From: Paradesertivirga sp965650335
Lineage (GTDB): Bacteria; Bacteroidota; Bacteroidia; Sphingobacteriales; Sphingobacteriaceae
DNA length: 64,000 bases
Assembly (NCBI GenBank): GCA_965650335.1
Contig: CBFGOI010000014.1
Location: 1 to 64,000 of the forward strand
Direction of reading: 5' to 3'
The notes below the pieces were generated by a model. The model was not told where the DNA came from. It ran no database searches and saw only the letters and a program-made list of their open reading frames with translations. Both the position numbers and the translations under genes were made by a program. Of the stretch, positions 19,535 through 29,586 are shown piece by piece (the stretch's first letter is position 1; each line of letters starts with the position of its first letter).

Positions 19535-19651
19535 GAGAGTATATTTGAGTGCATTGAAAATGCCGAATATCTAATATAGTGACATGGGAATTGGGGCCAT
19601 TGACTGGCGGGAAATTGGATTTATTTTGATTAACGCTATAACAGCTAATCT

Positions 19652-22600
19652 ATGTTTAAAAATTTACAAAGGATCTTAATTTTATTTTGTCTTATAAGCC
19701 TGTTATGTATTGAGAAAAGCATCGCTGGTATAGAAACTTATGAAACGTCGAAAAAAGGTATAAAAAAAGGAGACTCATTATTAGTTAATGATGAGAAATT
19801 TAAAAGTCCTTTATTTAACTGGGCTGACATTACTAATGTTTCGGTTCTGAATGCGATCTCTATTAAGATAAATGATGAAAATCCAATAAGCAGCAGTTTC
19901 TCCTGTCAGGCCACATTAAGAATCGAGTATTATTCAAGTCCGACACAAACATTGCCGACAGAGATTACGTCGGTAAACCTGAATGTAGATTATTCTAAAG
20001 AGGCCGGAGCAAGCTATAAAATAGCTGATACCTACCGCTTTAATAATGGCTATCATGTAAAGGTGTTTGTGACGGAATTTAACAGTCCACAATTTGGAGA
20101 AAATATTCCACCGATCATAGAGCTTACCAATACCATTACAATTGATCGTAAATACCTGTTTAAACCGCAGGCCGGAATGGGTTTGGGGGCCAATTTTAGG
20201 AGTGCTGCCAACGGTTCTACCGGAGGAGGTGTTGGTAAACAGCAGTTAGACTTAACGTGGAGCCCTGTTGCAGGTGCGGAGGAATATGATATTGAATGGG
20301 TTTCAATAGATGAGGGCAGCGAATTTGAAGGCATATTAAACGGCATGCTGTACGGATCTACGCCAGTGACAGCAAATGACGAGATTAGGCTTTTTAGAAA
20401 TAATGCGACAAGGATCACGACAGAAGCTAACTCATATGTTTTATCTCTCATCTACAATTCCAAATATCTGGCGGTACGTATTCGACAAGCATCATATAAT
20501 TCACTTGGAATTAGGGTTACCGGAAACTGGGATTATCATTTAGGTACGGGGTATGCAGCGTGGGAGCTCGACTGGCATGAAGAAAACCTAAATTGGCAGT
20601 ATTCGGCCAGTTTTGCCGAAGAAGGTAAGAGAAAAGAAGTTATCAATTATTTCGATGGTTCATTACGAGGTCGTCAGACTGTAACTATCAATAACTCTGA
20701 TAATATTGCAGTACTACAAGAAAATGTTTATGATGAGTTCGGAAGGCCTGTTGCCAGCATTCTTCCAGCTCCAGTAAAGGAGTCCGGGGAGCCTTATCTT
20801 CATTATTTTTCGGCATTTAACAGAAAAAGTTTTAATGTGCCTTATTCTTTTCGCGACATTGTTAATGGATGCGAACTTAAGCCAGATACCTTAAGCAGTG
20901 AGTTCGGTGCATCAAAATATTATTCGAAGCTTAATCCGTTTTTGAATGATATTAATTACGCTAAGAAGTATAATAGTTATATCCCTGATGCTGAGCGCTA
21001 TCCTTTGTCGCTTACACAGTATACCGGAGATAATACCGGCCGAATAAAGGTTCAGGGAGGTGTCGGTAAAATGTTTCAACCGGGTGATGGGGGAAGTAAA
21101 ACCACTAAGTATTATTATGGTAAACCAGAACAATGGGAACTTGACCGTTTGTTCGGAAATGATATAGGGTATGCAGAGCATTACCTTAAAAATATGGTGG
21201 TTGACCCTAATGGACAAATCAGTATCAGCTATCTGAATGCCAGCGGAAAAACTGTGGCCACAGCTTTATCAGGACAGGGATCGGAAGCGATGGATACTGT
21301 TACTTCAAGTAGTATCACCAGCCAAAAGAAACAGGTGTTGTTAAAGCCGGAAAGCTTTATTTTCGACGCGACAGCACTGAAAATTAAAGCGAGCACCACT
21401 TTTCTGGCTTCGGTTCCTGATAGCAATACTGTTATCTATTATGATATTCAGAAATTAATATACAATCATTACAATACACCAACCTTTAAACTTTGCAGTA
21501 ATTGTTATTATGAATTAAATATCTCGATTAAGGATGACTGCGATAAAGATGTTTATCAAACCACCCAGTCTGTAAAGATCGGCAGTCCGAAAGAGGACTG
21601 TAACAACGAGGGAGTTTATACAGACAGCCTTGAACATGTGAAATTCTCTAAGATCGGAGAATACTATATCAATTTTGAACTCGCTTTTAATCGGGATACT
21701 ATAGAAGCCTTTACAGAGAGTGCCATTAAACAAGGACTGGAAAAAGGATTTATAAAAGATGAGCTTTATTATGTGCTAAAGAGGCTGGATGAAATTGATT
21801 TCAAGAGTTGTTTTTCTGATTGTAAAAATGCAAAGACTTTGCTGGGCACCGAACAGTCGTTTGCATCTCTGGTGAGCCTGAAGCTTCAGCAACTGGGGGT
21901 GACCCTAGCTAATACAAGCAACCCTCAATATGCGAGCTGGATCACCAGTAAATATGCATATTTACTCAATTATGTTAACCAACTTACCTGTTCCCCACCT
22001 TCCCCATGTGAAAGTTTCAGAACTTTAATGCTGCAGGATGTTACTCGATATGGACAGTATGCTTTATTCGATACCCTGGGTAACACATTGGAGCCTTCAA
22101 TTAATGTTATAGCCCAAAATTGGCGTATTGGTACAACCGGCGGAGAATTTCCAGTTAAATCTAAGACCGACCCAGATTATATTAAAGAACAAATCACATT
22201 AAATAATGGGATAGTTATCTCTCCATATGATGCTGATTTTCAATTAACAGATCTGATTAAATACTGGAAGGATGAATGGGCAGAGAAGTTCTTGAAATAC
22301 CATCCAGAATATTGCAGGCTGGATTATTGCGAAAAAAATACGGATTATTATGTATGGTATAATAATGTAAAAGAGATTGAGACGGCCAATGAAATTTATA
22401 AAATACAAGGGGGCTTATCTTATAATTACTCGAATGCTGCATGGTTGTTAGACGCTGATCCATTCTTTCAACAAAAAGGTGCTGCATATTTAGACTCAAT
22501 GCGGCAGGATCTGTTACAATATAGCCTAAGAGTACTGAATATTAATTCAAGTTCCGTTGCTACGAAAAATGTACTTCAGTATGTAGATTATTCCGTTTAT

Positions 22601-25600
22601 TGCATCGATGGCGCTGCCAACCAAGGTACAGCATGGAACAATTGTATACCAATTAGCAGCTGCAGATTAATGGACAGAGAATGGGAGACATACAAGGATC
22701 TATATTTTGAATTAAGGGAAAAATATAATGAAAAGGTTCGGGGAGACAATTGTACTTCGAGCTGTAAAATCGGTCAGCCAATAAATTTTCCTGTTCCGGA
22801 GGCTTGCCCAGTAGCTGGTGACTTTGTGCTGGAAGGCTATCATCTGGTGGCAGGAGAGTGGGAACCATTACCTTCATGTACTAGTCAAACAATAAAGTTA
22901 AGATATCAGGGCGTACAAATCAATGGAAATGTTAAAGTAGACATCGAGATAGCGGGGCAACAGACAGCGAGCTTTGTTTTTACGTCACCTTACAACGAGT
23001 TTTTCTTTTGCCTGCCTGAGGGTGTCGCTTTAAAAGATGTTGTTATAAAACCTACTTGTGTAGCAGACTGTTCTTCGTACGATTATTCATTGCTAACGAC
23101 ATATAAGTGGCAGGGTACATCTACCCTGAAAAATATTTACACTAACAACGTTTTAAGTTCTACAACACGCAGCTATGCAAATAATTCACTTAATTTTAGT
23201 ACCAATCAGGCTTTTTCAGGAACACTTGATGTCTCCCATGGCTCATGGCAAAAAGACAATAATACCTGTGAACTCATATTCGACCAGGGTACTGCTAAAG
23301 AAGTGAGGAGTGTAATTCTTGTTTTAAATTCTAACCAGCTGGTATTAAGTACAAGAATTGGTGATATAGAGTATATCCAAAATTTTACGCCGAAAAAAAT
23401 ACTTGAAAACCCTGAAGCCGGAATAGACTATTATGTTGAGGATTTTTACACCGATAATTCAAATCCGCAGAATATTATTGTTAACTATATTTCAGATCAT
23501 TATCCGGATTATTATGAAGTAATATCGGTCTCGCAAAATAATGATTTTTGCAATGGGCTTAGTTATAATTCTTTTTATGGTTGTAATATTCCGGGCAGTT
23601 GGGTTAATGGTTCTACGTCATTTCGTAGTAGCCTGAAATTAAAGACCGGGACTGGTAGTGTTATTCAATATACTGACCGGTATGTTAACGTTGCCAGAAG
23701 AGATTATATGGTTGTTGATAGGAGTAGTTTAAGTGAATCCGCTTTTCATATAATACAGGATAGCCGGTTTTCATGGTTTGATCAGGAGGCCTATCAAACC
23801 CAAAGCAGCACAGGCAAAGTAACCCGGCTGTTAATAAAAGAAAATCCGGGAGTTGTTCGATGTAATCCAGATGACGAGTACTATACAGTGGATGTCGACT
23901 TGAGGGAAGACCGTTACTCGTATTTTCCTGAATTGTGGTCAGATTTTTATGATTACATACCGGGCTACTTGAAAAAATACCTGATTACGGTTGACCTACA
24001 ATACTATGATGGTTATGATTATTTAGATGAATATGCGGAGCATTTCAGAACTTATAGTTATGGTTACCTCAATTGCTCGACTCAGGATGCATACACATAC
24101 CCCTATATACCCCGTTTTAAAGTGACTTCGCCTCCGGCTGTGAGTGCTGCTTGTCTTGCTTATCAAAATAAAGAATCTCGTTTTTTAGACAATCCTATAT
24201 TAAATCAGCCCATTAATCCTAATGCTATAGATGCTTCAAATAAGGCAGCTATAGCTAAGCAGGTAAATACCGCCTGCTATGCCAAAGCAGACTACTGGAT
24301 GAAAAAACTTAGCCCAGGATTTGCAGGACATCCGGACAGTGTTACTATTGACGATGACTTGAGGAGTTTTCTGGCAGAAGTTTGTGTGGCGGGAGGAGAC
24401 CTTAACCATCCTACCGGGGCAAGTACTATCGGGCCTGCAGGGGGGGGCTCATGGACAAGTTTTGGCGAGGTGATTCAATACGTGATGCAGAATTGGATGG
24501 GATTAAATCATTTTACCAAGCAGTTGAACCCATGGTTGTTAGATGATACTTATCCGTACTCGCCTGTCCCCCAGTTTACAAATACAATGATCAGAAGTGT
24601 AAGTCCGGAGATATGTAGTAAAATTACCGCTTTGCAACAGGAAAGAAATAGTGTTGCACCTAACAGCACATTTTATAGTTTTTTGCTGACAAAATATGGG
24701 GCTGTAATGAATATTACGGAACAGGAACTAGCTATGCTTGAACAAGCCTGCGGGAGCTGTTACAAACTTTTGCCAAGAGATATTCAATTACCAATATTCC
24801 TTGATCCTGCGTCACCTGGATGTATTTCGGGGTCTGATTATTTAAGTGCCAAACAATACCTGTTAAATGTTGAGTTTCCCCCGGGAGAACTTACTGAGCA
24901 GGATTCGGTATATGGTGAGATCTTAACTACCTATATTAATTTCAAGTATGGATTAACACTTTCTGAGCATGATTATAGAGCTTTTGAGACCATAGCAAGT
25001 AATCCATCAGCGGTACTTTGTAATAAGCCAACTTTTGCAAGTTTCGATCCGGACCCATTCGACTGTATCAAAATGATGGTGACTCTGGGAGTTCAGGATG
25101 GTCAGAAAGAGTATGTAGATGCCATTTTTGCCGAGAAAGAAAAATTCCGTCTAGAATATGTGACGGCATGTGCTGCAGCAAAATCAAACACAAGCTTAAA
25201 AACTAAGCAGAAGACTTTTCATTACACCCTTTATTATTACGACCAGGCTGATAATCTTGTGCGTACTATCCCACCGGAAGGGGTGTATCCACTGAGTGAT
25301 TCGCAAGCCCAACTGGCCAATGCAGTAAGGATGGCTGGAAATACGGTTGCATGTACTGCTGATCCTAACTTCCCTACCGGAAATAGTGTAAAAGCTACAG
25401 CTTTAACAGGCCTTGAATCAGCATTGGCTACCAGCACAGGAAGCTCTGTGGAAATGTGGTTATATAGTCAGAATATCCAGTCAATGCAGATGCTGGCCAC
25501 AACTCCGGGTAATACAGGGAGCAAGTTTATGTTTCAAACCTGTATCAGCGGTAATACATTAAATGTGGATGTTTTTACATTAAGTCAGCCTGCAGATCCT

Positions 25601-28600
25601 AAAAGCATCGTATTTACCAATTCGAATCATGTTTCGGTAAATATTGCCGGTCTGGTACCGCTAAATCCATGGACACATGTTGTGATACAAGCTTCAAATT
25701 TTCAAACCGGAACCCTGAATGTGTTTGTTAACGGGCAAGCTGTGCCAGCTATTGCAGGTGGTCAGCAAAATGGATGCGGCTGGGAAGTGATCAGTGGAGG
25801 CGATCCGATCCAAATGCCGGAGAATCTTTCGAGTCTGAAATATTTAAGAGTCTACGATCAGCAGCTTTCACCTCTTTATATAGTTGGTAATGCCCAGGAA
25901 AGCTGCTTTATGCTGGCTAGTGAGCACAAGCAGCCGCTTAACGCCGCTTTAACTGGCTGGTACCGGTTCAATACACCGGATGCGGGAGGTGAAACCCTTG
26001 CAGGCGGAGTTAATACAAGTAAAATAGAAACACAAAGTAATACCCCAGTATATCCCCAACATAGTCTGGCCACGAGCTATGCTTATAATACCACGAACCA
26101 GGTGGTTAAACAAGCTACCCCGGACGGTGGTAGCAGTAAATTCTGGTATGATGATCTGAGCCGTTTAGTGGTATCGCAAAATGCGAGACAGGCACAGAAT
26201 AGTGATTACAGCTATACAAAATATGATGTATTAGGGCGGCTAACAGAAGTAGGGCAGAAGAACTATGTAAATTCGGGATTGAGCGAGCCAGATTATCTGA
26301 GCAGTACAGCTTATCAGAATTTCCTGAGTGGGGGTAGCAACAGCCAGATCACTGAGACTGTATATGATACAGCTCCCCTAAGCGGAAATGGTATTCCAGG
26401 CGGCCTTATTCAAGATAATTTACACAAACGTGTTTCAGCAAGTATTTACCGAGAAAACCCATCAAGTACCAGTATTAATGCCAGCTACTACAGCTACGAT
26501 ATAGCTGGTAATGTAAAAACTCTTTACCAGCAGGTAAGCGGATTAGGCCTAAAGAAAATAGATTATGAATATGATCTAGTAAGCGGTAAAGTAAATCTGG
26601 TAGCCTACCAGCACGGGCAAAACGACCAGTTTTATTATCAGTATAAATATGACGCCGAGAACCGTTTAACCGAAGCCTGGAGCAGTACTCAAGCTATTAT
26701 TAATCCCTATGCCATGGGAAGTACCTTGCCTGTGCCTGAGCGGAAGCTTGACGCTTATTACCAGTATTATTTGCACGGACCGCTGGCACGGGTAGAGCTA
26801 GGTGATGAAGGTACCAAAGTACAGGGAACGGATTATGCCTATACCCTGCAGGGCTGGTTAAAAGGAGTGAATGGCAATGCGCTAAATCCGGCGACAGAGA
26901 TCAATAATGATGGAGCAGTAATCGGAAAAGATGTGATGGCTTATAGCCTGGGATATTACCAGGATGATTATAAGCCGGTAGGAGGAAGCACATCTGCAGC
27001 CTTTGGTATGCAGTATATCGCAGACGCTGTAACGGGCAAGAGCTTGTATAATGGTAACATTAGCAATAGCACGGTAGCGATACAAGGAATTAATGGAGGC
27101 AATGTAGCTGGTTATAGTTACCGGTATGATCAGTTGAACAGGCTAAAAGAATTCAGGCAGCATGCACTGAGTAACAGTACTACCAGCTGGAACAGTGGAA
27201 GCATCAGCAGTGCTTATAGTGAAAGTTTTAACTACGATGGAAACGGAAATATTCTATCGGCTAGCAGAACCGGTAATAGTGGGGCAATGGATAACCTGAA
27301 TTACGGCTATAACAGAGATGCCACAGGCAAACTAATAAACAACCGACTACGCCATGTTAAAGATGCAGTAGGAGCAGGAGCTTACAATGAGGATATTGAT
27401 AACCAGAATGATGATAACTATAGCTATGATGCCATTGGTAATTTGACAGCCGACAGCCATGAAGGTATCACCAGTATCGACTGGACGGTATACGGTAAGA
27501 TCAAAAGCATCGCTAAGAATAGCGGAACTATCAGCTACCAGTATGACCCGAGCGGTAACAGAGTAAGTAAGACGGCGAATAACCTCACCACCTGGTACGT
27601 TCGTGATGCACAGGGGAACAGCTTAGCAGTTTATGACAATGCAAATAGTGCAACTAACTGGAAAGAGCAACAGCTTTATGGCAGCTCCAGGCTTGGTATA
27701 TGGAAGCCGGAGATAAATATCGGCAGTACAAGCGGAACGGCCATATGGAGCCTGAGTGGTAAAAAAGCGTATGAATTATCGAATCATTTAGGGAACGTTC
27801 TCGCGGTCATCAGTGACAGTAGAATCCTTAATGGAAGTACCTATGATGCAACGGTATTGAGTGCGCAGGATTACTATGCATTCGGGATGCTGCAACCCGG
27901 AAGAACCTGGCACTTGGGAGATAGCTATCGGTATGGCTTTAATGGTAAGGAGAATGATAATGAGGTAAAGGGAGAAGGGAATCAGCAGGATTATGGGTTT
28001 AGAATATATGACCCGAGGTTGGGTAGGTTCTTGAGCGTAGATCCATTGTCTCCATCCTATCCTTGGTATACACCTTATCAATTCGCTGGTAATAAGCCTG
28101 TTAATAGTATCGACTTAGATGGGTTGGAGCCTGTAGAAGTGTCGTTTTATCTTTCTAGTCAAAGGCCTTTACCTAAGATCGGAAAAACGGAATGGTATGT
28201 TGTTAGGGGAAAGGCAATAGAGTCATCATACTCGGCAGCATTCAGATATAATATTGTTAATAGTAATCCAGGTGCTTATCAAAATATCGAAGCTAGGCAT
28301 AATTGGTATGCTTGGGCTGCAAAAAATGCGAAGGATAATTACTGGTTCGCCGCTGCAACCGATGTTACCTCTAAAACGATGGTTGGTGGAGCAGATATGC
28401 CGAATACTGTTTTTATGAATGACCAAGAGGAGAATGTTCTTAGAGGAGCTAATGAATTTCTATTGAAGGAAAATTTCAAAAACTTTGGAAAATATGCTCT
28501 AGGAGACGGCCCTGTAACATGGAACGGAAAATCGTATGCCAATCTCTCTGGAGCTGAATTAGATAAACAAATGGTAGTAATCGAGATGACGACATTACAA

Positions 28601-28876
28601 GGCTATCTTAATGATTATAAAAATAATTACATAAAGAACAACGGTCAAGATGCATGGAATGATCTTCATCAGGGGTTAAATGCATTATTTGATAATCGGC
28701 TTTTATCTCCTCTTACTCCCGCGGCTAATCGGTATGCTCAGAAGGAGTTCTCAAAGAAATTTGGGAAGGATGCAAAATTTGACTTTATGAATTTAGATCA
28801 CAGGATTTTTCAAGGGCAGAAAATGGCTGAGTATTTAAGAACGCATGACAAGAAAGATAAGAAAGGCTCAAATTAA
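19652..28876 (+). CDS. giant Rhs/YD-repeat protein with C-terminal toxin-like domain
   Basis: The 3074-residue product has a signal peptide (to about residue 25, KSIAG). An FN3-like segment is near residues 190-230. The Bacteroidota Rhs N-terminal region follows (WQYSASFAEEGKRKEVINYFDG ... YDEFGRPVASILPAP), then a long Cys-containing middle. A LamG/concanavalin-like domain lies at about 1930-2085, and YD repeats from about 2140 (WYDDLSRLVVSQ, YKYDAENRLTEAW, YSYDAIGNLTAD, YQYDPSGNRVSKT). The Rhs core (YELSNHLGNVLAVISD, YGFRIYDPRLGRFLSVDPL) ends at IDLDGLEP near residue 2827. By family knowledge the YD repeats fold into a shell that encloses the C-terminal toxin, which is released near the DxDGL motif. 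Residues 2828-3074 are the variable tip. The gene is followed after 9 bases by a membrane protein in the immunity position. Confidence 0.9.
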   Translation: MFKNLQRILILFCLISLLCIEKSIAGIETYETSKKGIKKGDSLLVNDEKFKSPLFNWADITNVSVLNAISIKINDENPISSSFSCQATLRIEYYSSPTQTLPTEITSVNLNVDYSKEAGASYKIADTYRFNNGYHVKVFVTEFNSPQFGENIPPIIELTNTITIDRKYLFKPQAGMGLGANFRSAANGSTGGGVGKQQLDLTWSPVAGAEEYDIEWVSIDEGSEFEGILNGMLYGSTPVTANDEIRLFRNNATRITTEANSYVLSLIYNSKYLAVRIRQASYNSLGIRVTGNWDYHLGTGYAAWELDWHEENLNWQYSASFAEEGKRKEVINYFDGSLRGRQTVTINNSDNIAVLQENVYDEFGRPVASILPAPVKESGEPYLHYFSAFNRKSFNVPYSFRDIVNGCELKPDTLSSEFGASKYYSKLNPFLNDINYAKKYNSYIPDAERYPLSLTQYTGDNTGRIKVQGGVGKMFQPGDGGSKTTKYYYGKPEQWELDRLFGNDIGYAEHYLKNMVVDPNGQISISYLNASGKTVATALSGQGSEAMDTVTSSSITSQKKQVLLKPESFIFDATALKIKASTTFLASVPDSNTVIYYDIQKLIYNHYNTPTFKLCSNCYYELNISIKDDCDKDVYQTTQSVKIGSPKEDCNNEGVYTDSLEHVKFSKIGEYYINFELAFNRDTIEAFTESAIKQGLEKGFIKDELYYVLKRLDEIDFKSCFSDCKNAKTLLGTEQSFASLVSLKLQQLGVTLANTSNPQYASWITSKYAYLLNYVNQLTCSPPSPCESFRTLMLQDVTRYGQYALFDTLGNTLEPSINVIAQNWRIGTTGGEFPVKSKTDPDYIKEQITLNNGIVISPYDADFQLTDLIKYWKDEWAEKFLKYHPEYCRLDYCEKNTDYYVWYNNVKEIETANEIYKIQGGLSYNYSNAAWLLDADPFFQQKGAAYLDSMRQDLLQYSLRVLNINSSSVATKNVLQYVDYSVYCIDGAANQGTAWNNCIPISSCRLMDREWETYKDLYFELREKYNEKVRGDNCTSSCKIGQPINFPVPEACPVAGDFVLEGYHLVAGEWEPLPSCTSQTIKLRYQGVQINGNVKVDIEIAGQQTASFVFTSPYNEFFFCLPEGVALKDVVIKPTCVADCSSYDYSLLTTYKWQGTSTLKNIYTNNVLSSTTRSYANNSLNFSTNQAFSGTLDVSHGSWQKDNNTCELIFDQGTAKEVRSVILVLNSNQLVLSTRIGDIEYIQNFTPKKILENPEAGIDYYVEDFYTDNSNPQNIIVNYISDHYPDYYEVISVSQNNDFCNGLSYNSFYGCNIPGSWVNGSTSFRSSLKLKTGTGSVIQYTDRYVNVARRDYMVVDRSSLSESAFHIIQDSRFSWFDQEAYQTQSSTGKVTRLLIKENPGVVRCNPDDEYYTVDVDLREDRYSYFPELWSDFYDYIPGYLKKYLITVDLQYYDGYDYLDEYAEHFRTYSYGYLNCSTQDAYTYPYIPRFKVTSPPAVSAACLAYQNKESRFLDNPILNQPINPNAIDASNKAAIAKQVNTACYAKADYWMKKLSPGFAGHPDSVTIDDDLRSFLAEVCVAGGDLNHPTGASTIGPAGGGSWTSFGEVIQYVMQNWMGLNHFTKQLNPWLLDDTYPYSPVPQFTNTMIRSVSPEICSKITALQQERNSVAPNSTFYSFLLTKYGAVMNITEQELAMLEQACGSCYKLLPRDIQLPIFLDPASPGCISGSDYLSAKQYLLNVEFPPGELTEQDSVYGEILTTYINFKYGLTLSEHDYRAFETIASNPSAVLCNKPTFASFDPDPFDCIKMMVTLGVQDGQKEYVDAIFAEKEKFRLEYVTACAAAKSNTSLKTKQKTFHYTLYYYDQADNLVRTIPPEGVYPLSDSQAQLANAVRMAGNTVACTADPNFPTGNSVKATALTGLESALATSTGSSVEMWLYSQNIQSMQMLATTPGNTGSKFMFQTCISGNTLNVDVFTLSQPADPKSIVFTNSNHVSVNIAGLVPLNPWTHVVIQASNFQTGTLNVFVNGQAVPAIAGGQQNGCGWEVISGGDPIQMPENLSSLKYLRVYDQQLSPLYIVGNAQESCFMLASEHKQPLNAALTGWYRFNTPDAGGETLAGGVNTSKIETQSNTPVYPQHSLATSYAYNTTNQVVKQATPDGGSSKFWYDDLSRLVVSQNARQAQNSDYSYTKYDVLGRLTEVGQKNYVNSGLSEPDYLSSTAYQNFLSGGSNSQITETVYDTAPLSGNGIPGGLIQDNLHKRVSASIYRENPSSTSINASYYSYDIAGNVKTLYQQVSGLGLKKIDYEYDLVSGKVNLVAYQHGQNDQFYYQYKYDAENRLTEAWSSTQAIINPYAMGSTLPVPERKLDAYYQYYLHGPLARVELGDEGTKVQGTDYAYTLQGWLKGVNGNALNPATEINNDGAVIGKDVMAYSLGYYQDDYKPVGGSTSAAFGMQYIADAVTGKSLYNGNISNSTVAIQGINGGNVAGYSYRYDQLNRLKEFRQHALSNSTTSWNSGSISSAYSESFNYDGNGNILSASRTGNSGAMDNLNYGYNRDATGKLINNRLRHVKDAVGAGAYNEDIDNQNDDNYSYDAIGNLTADSHEGITSIDWTVYGKIKSIAKNSGTISYQYDPSGNRVSKTANNLTTWYVRDAQGNSLAVYDNANSATNWKEQQLYGSSRLGIWKPEINIGSTSGTAIWSLSGKKAYELSNHLGNVLAVISDSRILNGSTYDATVLSAQDYYAFGMLQPGRTWHLGDSYRYGFNGKENDNEVKGEGNQQDYGFRIYDPRLGRFLSVDPLSPSYPWYTPYQFAGNKPVNSIDLDGLEPVEVSFYLSSQRPLPKIGKTEWYVVRGKAIESSYSAAFRYNIVNSNPGAYQNIEARHNWYAWAAKNAKDNYWFAAATDVTSKTMVGGADMPNTVFMNDQEENVLRGANEFLLKENFKNFGKYALGDGPVTWNGKSYANLSGAELDKQMVVIEMTTLQGYLNDYKNNYIKNNGQDAWNDLHQGLNALFDNRLLSPLTPAANRYAQKEFSKKFGKDAKFDFMNLDHRIFQGQKMAEYLRTHDKKDKKGSN
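28133..28873 (+). other. Rhs C-terminal toxin-like domain, unrecognised family
   Basis: The 247 residues after IDLDGLEP have no YD repeats. They begin with short beta strands (VEVSFYLSS, TEWYVVRGKAI). Next comes RHNWYAWAAKNAKDNYWFA, then a mostly helical part with GANEFLLKENFKNFGKYALGDG, DHRIFQGQKMAEYLR and a very basic end (KKDKKGSN). Possible catalytic residues are His/Asp/Arg in RHNWY and LDHR. I recognise no nuclease, deaminase, ART or protease motif. Its place and length fit a polymorphic toxin tip. The adjacent immunity candidate is a membrane protein, so membrane damage is one possible activity; this is inference. Confidence 0.65.
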
Positions 28877-28885
28877 ATTGGATGT

Positions 28886-29389
28886 ATGTTTGTTAATAAT
28901 CTGAAATATAGAACTATATTTTACTTTACTATTTTCGGATCTTATTGGTTCTTACCTCTCTTTTCAGCTTTTGGAGTTAATGGAGGTCAGGAAATATTTT
29001 TGACATCCTATTATTTTTTTCCAGGAATAGTTATTCCCACATTAACATTGTTCTTGTTTCAAAAGTTTAGAGAAAGGATGGCTTTGATTTATTTAAGTTT
29101 GAACTTCTTTTTGTATTTGACAATTATTTGGATGTTCTCAATGGAGGGTTCTTGGAGTCCACTCTTGTATATAACCCCTTTTTTTGGGGCGCTATCGTTT
29201 TTGCTCTTGACGAAAATGCTGGTTGTAAAAGATCTTAAATACAACGCTATAGTTATGTTCTCGTTGTTAACCGTTCCAGGGTTTGTGGTTCTAGGTTATT
29301 ATAATGAACCATTTATTCTTTCTTTGTCCTGTTTTCTTTGGACTTTTAGTGTTGGGCAAGCATTAGCAAATGTGCGTTCTCAAAGCTAG
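28886..29389 (+). CDS. polytopic membrane protein, candidate Rhs immunity protein
   Basis: The 167-residue product has about six hydrophobic segments (roughly residues 9-30, 37-58, 65-85, 91-110, 119-138 and 143-160) and no signal-peptide-like cleavage site, so it should sit in the inner membrane. It starts 9 bases after the stop of the toxin-bearing Rhs gene; an ATG four bases earlier runs straight into a stop. A small gene immediately after an Rhs toxin tip is usually its cognate immunity protein. Nothing in the sequence itself shows a function. Confidence 0.65.
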   Translation: MFVNNLKYRTIFYFTIFGSYWFLPLFSAFGVNGGQEIFLTSYYFFPGIVIPTLTLFLFQKFRERMALIYLSLNFFLYLTIIWMFSMEGSWSPLLYITPFFGALSFLLLTKMLVVKDLKYNAIVMFSLLTVPGFVVLGYYNEPFILSLSCFLWTFSVGQALANVRSQS

Positions 29390-29461
29390 TCCGAGGTGTG
29401 CCGAGAATGAAAAGCAGGCCATAAAATAACGCTTTTCAATGCTATACCCTAAGCTAGTCCG
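29383..29461 (+). repeat. 11-bp direct repeat AAGCTAGTCCG (two copies)
   Basis: AAGCTAGTCCG occurs at 29383-29393, overlapping the last codon and stop of the immunity candidate, and again at 29451-29461. The 57 bases between hold nothing recognisable. The repeat may mark a past duplication or exchange at the end of the toxin/immunity pair. Confidence 0.5.
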
Positions 29462-29472
29462 TGCGTATTAGT

Positions 29473-29537
29473 CAGTTAGCTGGTTCGAGCTAACTGTCCG
29501 TAGTCTGTAGCTTAGGTTTGAGTAATAGGGACTACGG
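29473..29537. repeat. palindromes upstream of the RAYT remnant
   Basis: Two inverted repeats lie side by side. CAGTTAGCT / AGCTAACTG at 29473-29481 and 29488-29496 forms a perfect 9-bp stem with a six-base loop. CCGTAGTC / GACTACGG at 29498-29505 and 29530-29537 forms an 8-bp stem with a longer loop. They may be REP-like structures belonging to the adjacent transposase remnant. Confidence 0.6.
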
Positions 29538-29553
29538 ATTAATAAATAAAAAA

Positions 29554-29569
29554 GAGTCTTAGACTCGCT
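29554..29569 (+). repeat. REP-like palindrome, left copy
   Basis: GAGTCT-T-AGACTC followed by GCT, a six-bp perfect palindrome 18 bases before the RAYT start codon. The same element, reversed and with a two-base centre, lies just after the RAYT remnant at 30141-30157. Such a pair in inverted orientation around a RAYT gene is typical of REP-type elements. Confidence 0.65.
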
Positions 29570-29586
29570 AAACGAAAAGAGAAAGA

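Noticed and set aside
20053..20451. 132-residue open frame on the - strand inside the Rhs gene
   Set aside because: It is a shadow of the Rhs reading frame; codon pattern and domains support only the + strand.
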